This document shows, one piece after another, positions 16,596 to 25,358 of a stretch of DNA of 64,000 nt (positions within the stretch are counted from its first letter, which is position 1; each line of letters opens with the position of its first letter). Both the position numbers and the translations under genes were made by a program. The DNA comes from Imbroritus primus (GTDB taxonomy: Bacteria; Pseudomonadota; Gammaproteobacteria; Burkholderiales; Burkholderiaceae). The notes beneath the pieces are model-generated. The model searched no databases. It was not told the origin of the DNA and was given only the letters and a program-made list of their open reading frames with translations. The stretch lies in NCBI RefSeq assembly GCF_964332355.1, contig NZ_OZ201293.1, positions 2,480,001 through 2,544,000 on the forward strand, in the 5' to 3' direction.

Positions 16596-16980
16596 AACCG
16601 GAACGCAGCGCCCGTGGCGCGGCGCCGTGACGGTTTGCGGCAGGGCGCCGTACCGCGAGATTCGGCGGAAAAACGAGCCGGTCGTGGCATAATGTCGGCA
16701 AATGACAGCGCCCCCACCGGGCGCTCCTGGAAGCGCGCGCGGAATGCATGCTGCCGGGCAGCCTGACCGGATGTCGTCGCAAACGACTCCGAGCGAGCCC
16801 ATGGCGCCCTGCGACACCCGCATCGTTCAGCACGTGTTTCAACGGGAAAGCAGGCATTGCGTCACTGTGCCGATCCACAGACGCATGCGCCGGTAAGGAT
16901 CACGTCAAGTTCGTGCGCTACCCTCTGACCGCTCCCCGTAGGCAACACCCGAATTCAAAAAACCCTGAGGACTGTTCATC
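16596..16980. other. Leader region upstream of adk
   Basis: The 385 bases contain a CATAAT -10-like hexamer at 16688-16693. A 7-bp stem-loop AGCGCCC/GGGCGCT (16707-16725) follows shortly after. If that promoter drives adk, the leader is about 280 bases long. Small open frames here have no ribosome-binding site or family match, so I leave them out. Confidence 0.5.
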
Positions 16981-17646
16981 ATGCGTTTGATCCTGTTGGG
17001 CGCACCCGGCGCCGGCAAAGGCACGCAAGCCCAATTCATTTGCGAAAAATTCGGCATCCCGCAGATTTCCACCGGCGACATGCTGCGTGCCGCGGTCAAG
17101 GCCGGCACCCCGCTCGGCGTGGAAGCCAAGAAAGTCATGGACGCGGGCGGTCTGGTGTCCGACGACATCATCATCGGCCTGGTCAAGGATCGCCTGCAGC
17201 AGCCCGACTGCCAGAAAGGCTACCTGTTCGACGGCTTCCCGCGCACCATCCCGCAGGCGCAGGCCATGAAGGATGCCGGCGTGGCCATCGACTACGTGCT
17301 GGAGATCGACGTGCCGTTCGACGCCATCATCGAACGCATGAGCGGCCGTCGCGTGCACGTGGCCTCGGGCCGCACCTATCACGTCAAGTACAACCCGCCC
17401 AAGCAGGCCGGCCTGGACGACGCGACCGGCGAAGCCCTGATCCAGCGCGACGACGACAAGGAAGAGACTGTGCGCAAGCGTCTCGACGTGTATGCGCAGC
17501 AAACCCGCCCGCTGGTGGACTACTACTCCAACTGGGCCAAGGAAGGCAGCCCGGCCGGTAGCGTGCAGGCCCCGCAGTATCGCAAGATCAGCGGCATGGG
17601 TTCGGTCGAGGAAATCACCGGACGCGTGTTCGAGGCGCTCAAGTAA
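16981..17646 (+). CDS. adk: Adenylate kinase
   Basis: The enzyme interconverts ATP and AMP with two ADP in the cytosol. The 221-residue product is the long bacterial form. It has the P-loop LLGAPGAGKGTQA near residue 5, the AMP-binding ISTGDMLRAAV, and LFDGFPRTIPQA. The LID domain (GRRVHVASGRTYHVKYNPPK) has no zinc cysteines. ATG 16981 follows CTGAGGACTGTTCATC, whose GAGGA is suitably placed. A paired hairpin and strong terminator follow at 17656-17710. Confidence 0.97.
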   Translation: MRLILLGAPGAGKGTQAQFICEKFGIPQISTGDMLRAAVKAGTPLGVEAKKVMDAGGLVSDDIIIGLVKDRLQQPDCQKGYLFDGFPRTIPQAQAMKDAGVAIDYVLEIDVPFDAIIERMSGRRVHVASGRTYHVKYNPPKQAGLDDATGEALIQRDDDKEETVRKRLDVYAQQTRPLVDYYSNWAKEGSPAGSVQAPQYRKISGMGSVEEITGRVFEALK

Positions 17647-17655
17647 GCTACCTGC

Positions 17656-17710
17656 GATGCCGGCTCTAACCGGCATCCCTGAAAAAGCGGCTATCCAGGC
17701 CGCTTTTTTT
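17656..17710 (+). terminator. adk terminator with preceding hairpin
   Basis: A first hairpin GATGCCGG/CCGGCATC (17656-17677) is followed by AAAAAGCGGC/GCCGCTTTTT with loop TATCCAG (17682-17708) and more T. The second is a canonical Rho-independent terminator 35 bases after the stop codon. Confidence 0.88.
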
Positions 17711-17742
17711 GTGCCCGCTGTTTGTGCCCGCTGTTTGTGCCC
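17711..17742. repeat. Short tandem repeat, 13-bp unit
   Basis: GTGCCCGCTGTTT occurs twice in tandem, plus a partial GTGCCC, directly after the adk terminator T-run. Its length suggests slippage. Confidence 0.7.
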
Positions 17743-17874
17743 ACGTTGTACCTGCTTTCCCTGTCAGCTCCACGCACTGCCAGGAGCATATTGCCGCTGT
17801 AGCTTCGCAACATACCGGCGCGCCCGCCATGCCGCTACAATCACAGGATCCACGAATGTCTTGCGAGGACTGGC

Positions 17875-18633
17875 ATGGAAATCGGCAACCATGTGTTCAT
17901 CATCACCGGCGGCGCATCGGGCCTCGGTGAAGCCACGGCCCGCATGATCGCCGCGCAAGGCGGGCTTCCCGTGATTGCAGATCTCCGGCAGGACGCGGGC
18001 AGGCATCTGGCCCGGGAGTTGGGCGGGCGCTTCGTCACCTGTGATGTCACCTCCGCCGACGACGCGCAGCGCGCCGTCGATGCCGCGATTTCCGCCGGCA
18101 CGCTGGGCGGCCTGATCAACTGCGCGGGCATCGCCCCGGCCATGCGCACGGTCGGCAAGCAGGGACCGCATACACTGGATCTGTTCGAACGCGTGATCGC
18201 CGTGAATCTGACCGGCACGTTCAATATGATCCGGCTCGCGGCCGCAGCCATGGCCGCCAATACACCGAATGCGCAAGGTGAGCGTGGCGTGATCGTCAAC
18301 ACGGCGTCCGTCGCCGCCTTCGACGGGCAGATCGGCCAGGCAGCCTACGCGGCCTCCAAGGGCGGCATCGTCGCCATGACGCTGGCCATCGCCCGCGATC
18401 TGGCGCGGGATGGCATCCGCTGCGTGACCATCGCCCCGGGCATCTTCGAGACGCCGATGCTGCTCGGCATGCCCGAAGAAGTGCAGGCCGCACTCGGCGC
18501 AGCCGTCCCGTTCCCGCCCCGTGCCGGCAAGCCGGCGGAGTATGCGCAGCTGGTGCAATCGATTCTCGCGAATGCCATGCTGAATGGCGAAACCATCCGC
18601 CTCGATGGCGCGATTCGCATGCCGCCGAAGTAA
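17875..18633 (+). CDS. Short-chain dehydrogenase, 3-hydroxyacyl-CoA dehydrogenase type II-like
   Basis: This 252-residue NAD-dependent oxidoreductase resembles HSD10-type 3-hydroxyacyl-CoA dehydrogenases of fatty-acid or branched-chain oxidation. It has the cofactor motif TGGASGLGEATAR near residue 11, CDVTSADD, INCAGIAPA, and the catalytic Ser in NTASVAAFDGQ. The YAASKGG active site lies near residue 160. The C-terminal ETIRLDGAIRMPPK is characteristic of this subgroup. A TACAAT hexamer lies about 45 bases upstream of the ATG. The gamma-glutamyltransferase gene follows 8 bases later, possibly co-transcribed although functionally unrelated. Substrate is an inference. Confidence 0.88.
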   Translation: MEIGNHVFIITGGASGLGEATARMIAAQGGLPVIADLRQDAGRHLARELGGRFVTCDVTSADDAQRAVDAAISAGTLGGLINCAGIAPAMRTVGKQGPHTLDLFERVIAVNLTGTFNMIRLAAAAMAANTPNAQGERGVIVNTASVAAFDGQIGQAAYAASKGGIVAMTLAIARDLARDGIRCVTIAPGIFETPMLLGMPEEVQAALGAAVPFPPRAGKPAEYAQLVQSILANAMLNGETIRLDGAIRMPPK

Positions 18634-18641
18634 TCCACGCC

Positions 18642-20525
18642 ATGCGCGCCACGCCCGCCCCCTCGCACACTGCATCCCTGTTCCACGTGCCGGCCTTGAT
18701 CAGGCAATTGCGATCCGTGCTGCTGGCCGCCTGCTGCGCGATAAGCGCCAGCGTATCGGCCCAGCCTGCTGTCGACCCCGAAGGATTCTCTGGCTGGACC
18801 GACAAGCCAGGTTGGTACCATACCCGCGACATGATCGTTGCGGCGCATCCGCTGGCAGCGGCCGCCGGCCAGCAGATCCTGCAGGATGGCGGCAGCGCGA
18901 TTGACGCAGCGATTGCCGCGCAACTGGTCCTCGCGCTGGTCGAACCGCAATCCTCGGGGCTCGGTGGTGGCGGCTTCCTGCTGCATGCCCATGGCGCATC
19001 GGTCCAGGCCTACGACGGCCGCGAGACCGCGCCTGCGGCCGCAACGCCGGCCCTGTTCCAGGAAACCAGCGGGCAACCGATGCGCTTCTTTGCCGCCGTG
19101 GTCGGCGGCCGGTCCGTCGGCGTGCCCGGCCTGTTGCGCATGCTCGAGCAAGCGCACCGCGAACATGGGCGACTGCCCTGGAAAACGCTTTTCCAGCCGG
19201 CCATCCGCCTGGCTGAGCAGGGTTTTCCTGTGGGGCAGCGGCTCGCGACGCTGCTGCGGCAGGAACGCTACCTGGCCGACGACCCGGAGGCACGCGCCTA
19301 TTTTTTTAGCCCCGACGGCACGCCGCGCGCAGCCGGCACGGTGCTGCGCAATCCGGCGCTGGCGCATACGCTACGGGCCATCGCCGCAGGCGGTGCCGAT
19401 GTCTTCTATACCGGCAACATTGCGCGCGATATCGTGCGCAAGGTCCGCAATCATCCACGTAATCCTGGCATGCTGAGCACCGAGGACATGGCGCGCTACC
19501 AGGCCGTCCGCCGCATGCCGATCTGCGCGCCGTACCGGCAGTGGCGCGTATGCGGCATGCCGCCGCCATCGTCCGGCGGACTGGCGGTCGCGCAAATCCT
19601 CGGCATGCTGGAAGCCCTGCCGCCCGAATGGCAGATCGACCGCTATCCGCCGCAGCGCGAAGTCGGCCGTCTGGTGCCGGACCCGATGGCAGTCCATCTC
19701 ATTTCCGAAGCCGAGCGGCTGGCCTACGCTGACCGGGCACGCTATGTCGGCGACCCGGCACGCACCGCACCACCGGGCGGAACCTGGTCGAGCCTGATCG
19801 CGCCGGACTACCTGAAGCAGCGTGCCACAGCCATCACGGAACGCAGCATGGGCCAGGCCATGGCGGGCATGCCGGATGGTACGCCGCCAGTGCCTGCCGG
19901 GCTGCCTGACGACAGTCTCGAATTGCCCTCGACCACCCATCTGGTCGTCGTGGACCAGTACGGCAACAGCGTGTCGATGACCACCTCGATCGAGAACCAG
20001 TTCGGCGCCCGCCTGATGGTGCGCGGCTTTCTGCTCAACAACCAGTTGACGGACTTCGCCTTCAGCGCGACGCAGAATGGCAGACCTGTCGCCAACCGCG
20101 TGGAGGGCGGCAAGCGACCACGTTCGTCGATGGCGCCGACGCTGGTGTTCGAGCGCGACAGCAACCGGCTCGTCCTCGCGCTCGGCTCGCCCGGCGGCTC
20201 GGCCATCATTCCGTATGTGGTAAAGACGCTGGTCGGGACGCTGGACTGGGGCCTCGACCTGCAAAGCGCGATTGCACTGCCCAATTTCGGTTCGCGCAAC
20301 GGCCCGACCGAACTCGAGGCCGACCGCTTTCCGGCCGATCTGCAGGAAGCCCTGCGCATGCGCGGCCATACGCTGCGCATCGCGCAGCTGGTCTCTGGCG
20401 TGCATGGCATCGCACGTACCACGCAGGGAGACGAGGTTCGCTGGTTCGGCGCGGCCGACCCGCGCCGCGAGGGGATCGCGGCGGGTAACGACATGGGCAG
20501 CGCAAGCGTCCCGTCGTCGCGTTAA
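18642..20525 (+). CDS. ggt: Gamma-glutamyltransferase
   Basis: The enzyme hydrolyses or transfers the gamma-glutamyl group of glutathione in the periplasm. The 627-residue precursor has an N-terminal signal peptide (hydrophobic core LRSVLLAACCAISASVSAQ). The large-subunit motifs HPLAAAAGQQILQDGGSAIDAAIA and SSGLGGGGFLL follow. The autocleavage site is LPSTTHLVVVD, where the Thr of the small subunit becomes the nucleophile. Later come GNSVSMTTSIENQFG, RPRSSMAPT and the glycine-rich LGSPGGSAII. It starts 8 bases after the dehydrogenase gene with only a weak ribosome-binding site. It runs tail to tail against amiC (22 bases apart). Confidence 0.93.
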   Translation: MRATPAPSHTASLFHVPALIRQLRSVLLAACCAISASVSAQPAVDPEGFSGWTDKPGWYHTRDMIVAAHPLAAAAGQQILQDGGSAIDAAIAAQLVLALVEPQSSGLGGGGFLLHAHGASVQAYDGRETAPAAATPALFQETSGQPMRFFAAVVGGRSVGVPGLLRMLEQAHREHGRLPWKTLFQPAIRLAEQGFPVGQRLATLLRQERYLADDPEARAYFFSPDGTPRAAGTVLRNPALAHTLRAIAAGGADVFYTGNIARDIVRKVRNHPRNPGMLSTEDMARYQAVRRMPICAPYRQWRVCGMPPPSSGGLAVAQILGMLEALPPEWQIDRYPPQREVGRLVPDPMAVHLISEAERLAYADRARYVGDPARTAPPGGTWSSLIAPDYLKQRATAITERSMGQAMAGMPDGTPPVPAGLPDDSLELPSTTHLVVVDQYGNSVSMTTSIENQFGARLMVRGFLLNNQLTDFAFSATQNGRPVANRVEGGKRPRSSMAPTLVFERDSNRLVLALGSPGGSAIIPYVVKTLVGTLDWGLDLQSAIALPNFGSRNGPTELEADRFPADLQEALRMRGHTLRIAQLVSGVHGIARTTQGDEVRWFGAADPRREGIAAGNDMGSASVPSSR

Positions 20526-20547
20526 ACGCTTAGCTGGTCAATCTCGG

Positions 20548-22005
20548 TTAGACGGACGGGCTGCGCGCCAGCGGCGGGTTCTTGGCGAAGTAGGCGCGGA
20601 TGCCGCGCAGGATGGCATCGGCCAGCGCCTCCTGGTGGGCGCTGTCGTTGAGCTTGGCCTCTTCCTCGGGATTGCTGATGAAGGCCGTCTCGATCAGGAT
20701 CGACGGAATGTCCGGCGCCTTTAGCACGGCAAAGCCGGCCTGCTCGACATCGCGCTTGTGCAGCCGGTGCATGCCGCCGATCTGGTCGAGCACGGCGCGG
20801 CCGACCTTGAGGCTGTCGTTGATCTGCGCGGTGGTGGAGAGATCGAGCAGCACCTTGGCGACCTGCACATCCTTGGAGCCCACATTGGCGCCACCGATCT
20901 GGTCGGACGCGTTCTCGCGGTTCGCCATCCAGCGCGCCGCGGCACTCGATGCGCCGCGCTCGGACAGGGCGAATACCGAGGCGCCACGCGCCTCCGGCGA
21001 CATGAAGGCGTCGGCGTGGATCGATACGAACAGGTCGGCCTGCACGCGCCGGGCCTTCTGCACACGCACATTGAGCGGCACGAAGTAGTCGCCGTCGCGC
21101 GTCAGCATGGAGCGCATGTCCGGCTGGGCATCGATCTTCTGGCGCAGGCGCTTGGCAATCGCCAGCACGATGTTTTTCTCGTACGATCCGCCGCGCCCGA
21201 TGGCGCCTGGATCTTCGCCACCATGGCCCGGATCGAGCGCCACGGTCAGCAGCCGGCGCACCTTGAGCGGAGCCGGCGCGGGTGTGTTGCGCGCCACTGG
21301 CGGCGTGGACGGCTTGGGCTCAGGGACGGTGCGCGGCATCGGCACCACGGCCGGTGGCGTCACCGCAGCCAGCGGCGGCGTACCCTTGTGGCCGGGCAGC
21401 GGCTCGCCGGCATGCTTGCGCGCCAGTTCGGCGATCAGGTCTTCTCCGTCGGCCGGCTCGGTCAGACTCGAGGTCAGGCGACGCTGCTTTTCTTCCGTGG
21501 CCTGCACCAGCTTCCACAAAGGATCGGGCGGATTGACGGGATACAGGTCAAACACCAGGCGATGCTGGTAGCCGGCGATCGGCAGGAGCGTAAAGACCTG
21601 CGGCGCGACGCCTTCCTTGAGGTCGAACACCAGCCGCACCACGCGCGGACTATTCTGGCCGACGCGCACGGTGCGGATATACGGATCGTTGGGCGTGACC
21701 TTGGCGACCAGTTCGCGCAGCGTGGGATTGAGCTCCAGGCCATCGACATCGATGACCAGCCGATCCGGCCCCGTCACGAGCGTATGTGTGGCCTTGAGCG
21801 GTGTGTCGGATTCAATGGTGACGCGGGTGTATTCCTCGGCGGGCCACATGCGCACCGCGACGATGGAGGCGCCGAATGCCAGTTGCGGGCCGGTGAGCGT
21901 GAGCACCACGGCGCCAGCGCCGACCTTCATGCCGCGCGCCAGCAAGCGGCGTCGCATCAGGTCGGGCGCATCAGGATAGGTCAGGTTCGAGCGCTTGATC
22001 AGCAT
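20548..22005 (-). CDS. amiC: N-acetylmuramoyl-L-alanine amidase with AMIN domain
   Basis: This periplasmic enzyme cleaves septal peptidoglycan during cell separation. The 485-residue product has a twin-arginine-like signal (MRRRLLARGMKVGAGAVVLTLTG near residue 17), an AMIN septum-targeting domain (about 45-150), and a Pro-rich linker. The zinc-dependent Amidase_3 domain (about 255-475) has ALDPGHGGEDPGAIG, YEKNIVLAIAK, FVSIHADAF and the late ILIETAFISNPEEE. E. coli AmiC is also Tat-exported. It overlaps tsaE by 7 bases, a common pairing in proteobacteria. Confidence 0.93.
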   Translation of the reverse strand: MLIKRSNLTYPDAPDLMRRRLLARGMKVGAGAVVLTLTGPQLAFGASIVAVRMWPAEEYTRVTIESDTPLKATHTLVTGPDRLVIDVDGLELNPTLRELVAKVTPNDPYIRTVRVGQNSPRVVRLVFDLKEGVAPQVFTLLPIAGYQHRLVFDLYPVNPPDPLWKLVQATEEKQRRLTSSLTEPADGEDLIAELARKHAGEPLPGHKGTPPLAAVTPPAVVPMPRTVPEPKPSTPPVARNTPAPAPLKVRRLLTVALDPGHGGEDPGAIGRGGSYEKNIVLAIAKRLRQKIDAQPDMRSMLTRDGDYFVPLNVRVQKARRVQADLFVSIHADAFMSPEARGASVFALSERGASSAAARWMANRENASDQIGGANVGSKDVQVAKVLLDLSTTAQINDSLKVGRAVLDQIGGMHRLHKRDVEQAGFAVLKAPDIPSILIETAFISNPEEEAKLNDSAHQEALADAILRGIRAYFAKNPPLARSPSV

Positions 22006-22523
22006 GCGTGCAACAGTTCAGTCCCGGTTGAAGTATAGGCGCATGCGCGCAATGCGCGCATTTCCGTGCCATCCTCGGCTCCGCCGCCCTGGTCCTGCAC
22101 TTGGAGCCAGAGATGCAGGTCTGGTTCCCCCAACAGGCCCGCAGCCTTCTCGGGCCACTCGATCAGGCACACGGCCGGCTCGGCCAGCAGGTCGCCGAAT
22201 CCGGCATCGATCCACTCCTCTGCCTCGGCGAAACGATACAGGTCGAAGTGGTACACCGTGAGCGGCGTGCCGTCATCGCGCTGCAACGCATAGGGTTCGC
22301 ACAGCGTATAGGTCGGGCTGCGTACGCGCCCGGCATGGCCGAGCGCGCGCAAGATGGCTCGGCTCAGGGTGGTCTTGCCCGCGCCCAGGTCGCCGGACAA
22401 CTGGATCTGCACCGGCCGCGGCGATAGTGCACGCAGCGCCGCGGCCAGCCGGGCGCCCCAGGCATCGGTAGCAGCCATATCGGCTAGCGACCATTGACGG
22501 ACAACGGAACAGGGCTCAGTCAT
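21999..22523 (-). CDS. tsaE: tRNA threonylcarbamoyladenosine biosynthesis ATPase TsaE
   Basis: TsaE is the ATPase partner of TsaD/TsaB in making t6A37 in tRNAs that read ANN codons. The 174-residue product has Walker A GDLGAGKTTLSRAIL near residue 44, SPTYTLCEPY, VYHFDLYRF and LIEWPEKA. Start 22523 (MTEPCSV) is preferred because an upstream Met at 22541 would overlap the divergent queG start. Only 16 bases separate the two start codons, so the control regions must overlap the coding ends. Confidence 0.93.
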   Translation of the reverse strand: MTEPCSVVRQWSLADMAATDAWGARLAAALRALSPRPVQIQLSGDLGAGKTTLSRAILRALGHAGRVRSPTYTLCEPYALQRDDGTPLTVYHFDLYRFAEAEEWIDAGFGDLLAEPAVCLIEWPEKAAGLLGEPDLHLWLQVQDQGGGAEDGTEMRALRACAYTSTGTELLHAC

Positions 22524-22527
22524 TGCG

Positions 22528-22540
22528 TACAATTCCGGCA
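22528..22540 (+). promoter_or_regulatory. Candidate leaderless promoter of queG
   Basis: TACAAT (22528-22533) lies 6 bases before the ATG at 22540, so the predicted transcript start coincides with the start codon. No good -35 is visible and no ribosome-binding site precedes the gene. Confidence 0.4.
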
Positions 22541-23652
22541 TGCCTCACGCCACCGAACCGCCCCGCTACGACCCGATCGTCCTGGTCGCGCAAATCCGCG
22601 ACTGGGGTCAGGCGCTGGGCTTCGACCGTGTGCAGATCGCCGACATCGACCTCGGCGATGCGGAAGCGGGCCTGCTGGCGTGGCTGGAAAAAGGATTTCA
22701 TGGCAGCATGGATTATATGGCGAACCATGGCCTGAAGCGCGCCCGGCCCGCCGAACTGGTACCCGGCACGGTACGCGCCATCGTCGCGCGCATGCCCTAT
22801 CTACCCATCGACACGCCGCCCGACTGGCGCGACCGTGAACAGCAACGCCTGATGCAACCGGGCGAAGCCGTCGTCTCGCTGTATGCGCGCGGACGCGACT
22901 ATCACAAGGTGCTGCGCAGTCGCCTGCAGCAACTGGCGGATCGCATCGCCGACGCTATCGGTCCCTTCGGCTACCGCGTGTTCACAGACTCGGCGCCGGT
23001 CATGGAAGTGGCGCTTGCCACGCGCGGCGGCCTGGGCTGGCGCGGCAAGCATACGCTGCTGCTGGACCGCGATGCTGGCTCGATGTTCTTCCTTGGCGAA
23101 ATCCTCATCGACCTGCCACTGCCCGCAGACCCGCCGTCCGAGCCGCATTGCGGGACGTGTACGCGCTGCCTGGATGTCTGCCCGACACAGGCCATCGTCG
23201 CACCATACGTCCTCGATGCGCGGCGCTGCATCTCCTACCTGACCATCGAACATCCCGGCAGTATTCCCGAAGCACTGCGCGCCCCGCTGGGCAACCGCAT
23301 CTACGGTTGTGACGACTGCCAGACGGTGTGCCCCTGGAACAAGTTTGCCCGTTGCGCGACGCTGCCCGATTTCGATGTGCGGCATGCACTCGACAGCAGC
23401 ACGCTGCTCGAACTTTTTGCCTGGGATGCGGACGCGTTCTCGCGTCACCTCGAAGGCAGCCCGATCCGGCGTATTGGTCACGAACGCTGGTTGCGCAATC
23501 TTGCCGTTGCATTGGGCAATGCATTGCGGAGCGAGACAGACTCGGCGCATGCAGCGGCCATGCGCGCTGCGCTGCAGGCGCGCTTGACGCATCCCTCTCC
23601 GCTGGTGCGCGAACATGTGCAATGGGCGCTGGATCAGTCGCCCGTCACATAA
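22540..23652 (+). CDS. queG: Epoxyqueuosine reductase
   Basis: The enzyme performs the last step of queuosine synthesis in tRNA and uses cobalamin and two 4Fe-4S clusters. The 370-residue product has the N-terminal DUF1730-type domain. The ferredoxin-like cysteine sets are CGTCTRCLDVCPTQAI near residue 204 and GCDDCQTVCPWNKFA near 256. A HEAT-like C-terminal part (VALGNALR...) follows. A TACAAT hexamer ends exactly 7 bases before the A of the ATG, which is what a leaderless transcript would need. Its last 8 bases overlap the end of the convergent AEC transporter gene. Confidence 0.95.
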   Translation: MPHATEPPRYDPIVLVAQIRDWGQALGFDRVQIADIDLGDAEAGLLAWLEKGFHGSMDYMANHGLKRARPAELVPGTVRAIVARMPYLPIDTPPDWRDREQQRLMQPGEAVVSLYARGRDYHKVLRSRLQQLADRIADAIGPFGYRVFTDSAPVMEVALATRGGLGWRGKHTLLLDRDAGSMFFLGEILIDLPLPADPPSEPHCGTCTRCLDVCPTQAIVAPYVLDARRCISYLTIEHPGSIPEALRAPLGNRIYGCDDCQTVCPWNKFARCATLPDFDVRHALDSSTLLELFAWDADAFSRHLEGSPIRRIGHERWLRNLAVALGNALRSETDSAHAAAMRAALQARLTHPSPLVREHVQWALDQSPVT

Positions 23653-24538
23653 TCAGCGCCAGCCAGAGCGGCATCGTGATGACTGCACACAACGTCATGA
23701 TCGAGACCACCGTTGCCACCAGCACACCGTTGCCACCAAGCCGCACCGCCAGGATATAGGCGTTGGTCGCGGTCGGCAGCGACGCAAACAGGACCGCGAT
23801 CTGCAATTGCAACTGCGTCAGCGGAAAGTAGCGCGCCGCGAAGTAGGCAAAGGCAGGCATGGCAAGCAGCTTGACAGCGGTCCACCAGGCAACGATGCCG
23901 TACGGCACGCTCGCGCCCGTCAGCTGCAGCCCGGCGCCCACCGCCATCAACCCGAGGGCCGTGGAAGCGGAGCCAAGACGGCCGAGCACCATGGCAAGCA
24001 CCTCCGGCATTTGCAGGCCGAGCAGGTTGGCGGCCGTGCCCAGTACCGTCGCCAGGATCAGCGGGTTGCGCAGGAGTTCGCGCCACACGCTCACGCTCGA
24101 GGTACGGGACAGCTGCCACACGGCAATGACATTGACGAGCGGCACGACGCAACCCTGGATCAGCGCCATCAGCGCAACGCCCTGCTCACCGCCCACGCGG
24201 GCCGCGACGGCGAGCGCGATGTAGCCATTGAAACGAAACGCGGTCTGCAGCCCCGACGCGAAGTCCAGCGGATCGGGACGAAACATCCATCGCCCCGCAT
24301 ACCCCAGGATCACGCCAATCCCTGTGGTCAGCACCGCCAGGCCGAGCATGGCCGGGGTACTGGAGAAGTCGAATGCTGCGCGACTGGTCGCATAGAACAG
24401 CATCGCAGGGAACAGGACGTAGTAGGCAAGTTTTTCAACACCGGACCAGAACTGCCGGTCGAAGGAAGTGTACCGGACCAGCAGCCAGCCGATCAGAATC
24501 AGGCTGAGATCCGGGACGAGCAGGAGGGCGGATTGCAT
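23645..24538 (-). CDS. AEC family membrane transporter
   Basis: The 297-residue hydrophobic protein has about ten membrane segments and resembles the auxin-efflux-carrier (AEC, Mem_trans) family of bacterial organic-anion transporters, such as malonate or malate carriers. Conserved features are the N-terminal half ending with TAFRFNGYIALAVAARVGG. The second half has NPLILATVLGTAANLLGL, LGLMAVGAGLQL and the late LFASLPTATNAYILA. Start 24538 is a choice between two Mets (the other at 24589), neither with a clear ribosome-binding site. Its 3' end overlaps queG by 8 bases. The substrate is unknown. Confidence 0.85.
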   Translation of the reverse strand: MQSALLLVPDLSLILIGWLLVRYTSFDRQFWSGVEKLAYYVLFPAMLFYATSRAAFDFSSTPAMLGLAVLTTGIGVILGYAGRWMFRPDPLDFASGLQTAFRFNGYIALAVAARVGGEQGVALMALIQGCVVPLVNVIAVWQLSRTSSVSVWRELLRNPLILATVLGTAANLLGLQMPEVLAMVLGRLGSASTALGLMAVGAGLQLTGASVPYGIVAWWTAVKLLAMPAFAYFAARYFPLTQLQLQIAVLFASLPTATNAYILAVRLGGNGVLVATVVSIMTLCAVITMPLWLALIM

Positions 24539-24663
24539 GCGCGCGAAGGAAAAGGAAGAAATGCGATAGTCCGCAAAGCGCGGATACATACGCTAGGGGC
24601 GAATACTGATTGGTATTTTCCCAGAATTCCGCAACCATGGACCAAAGTTTCCAGGAACGCCCG

Positions 24664-25278
24664 ATGCCGCATCCCGATCCGTTGTCCCGTGTGCCCGCGC
24701 TGCTCCGCCGGTTGGCGGCGCTGACCATCCTTCTGGGGGGGATGGCATTGGCCGCCCCAGGGATGGCGGCCGAGGTCGAAGGACAACGCTTTGACGAGAC
24801 GGTACAACTGGCGTCAAAAGATCTGCAGCTGAATGGCGTGGGCATGCGCACGGTGTTCCTGATCAAGGCCTACGCTGCCGGATTGTATCTGCCGGAAAAA
24901 GCGCGCAATGCCGCCGTGGTACTGGGTATGGGCGGGGCAAAGCGCCTGCAGATCCGCCCCTTGCGCGAGGTTGAGGCCGACACCTTCATCAAGGCGCTCA
25001 ACGAGGGCATCCACAAGAACCATTCCGAAGCACAGATCAGCAAGCTGAACAGTCGCCTCGATCAGCTCAGCGAAACGCTGCGCACGCTCGGCAAGGCGCA
25101 GAAGGGCGATACAATCAATTTCGATTTTGCCCCGGAGTCCGGCACGCTGATTACGATCAATGGCGCGGCCAAGGGCAAACCGATCCCAGGCGAAGATTTC
25201 TACCAGGCGGTCCTGCGGATCTTCATCGGCGACCAGCCGGTGGACCGGGACCTCAAGCGTGGCCTGCTGGGCAACTGA
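24664..25278 (+). CDS. Exported chalcone isomerase-like protein
   Basis: The 204-residue product has a signal peptide (LAALTILLGGMALAAPGMAAE). A chalcone isomerase-like domain follows (VEGQRFDETVQL, LNGVGMRTVFLIKAYAAGLYLPEKA, LQIRPLREVEADTFIKALNEGI, and the C-terminal PIPGEDFYQAVLRIFIGDQPVDRDLKRGLLG). Bacterial members are periplasmic and not known to act on flavonoids. Start 24664 has AGGAA 7-11 bases upstream; ATG 24637 is an alternative. The Bug receptor gene follows 80 bases downstream with its own ribosome-binding site. Confidence 0.85.
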   Translation: MPHPDPLSRVPALLRRLAALTILLGGMALAAPGMAAEVEGQRFDETVQLASKDLQLNGVGMRTVFLIKAYAAGLYLPEKARNAAVVLGMGGAKRLQIRPLREVEADTFIKALNEGIHKNHSEAQISKLNSRLDQLSETLRTLGKAQKGDTINFDFAPESGTLITINGAAKGKPIPGEDFYQAVLRIFIGDQPVDRDLKRGLLGN

Positions 25279-25358
25279 TTCTCCTGCCCCGCCAGCACGC
25301 CCTCTCGACATCTGCCGCGCGCGGCAGACTGTTTAACCTTTGACGGAGAAACCCGCTC

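Noticed and set aside
20758..22038. Plus-strand frame opposite amiC
   Set aside because: Shadow of amiC; Arg/His-rich and lacking a plausible start.
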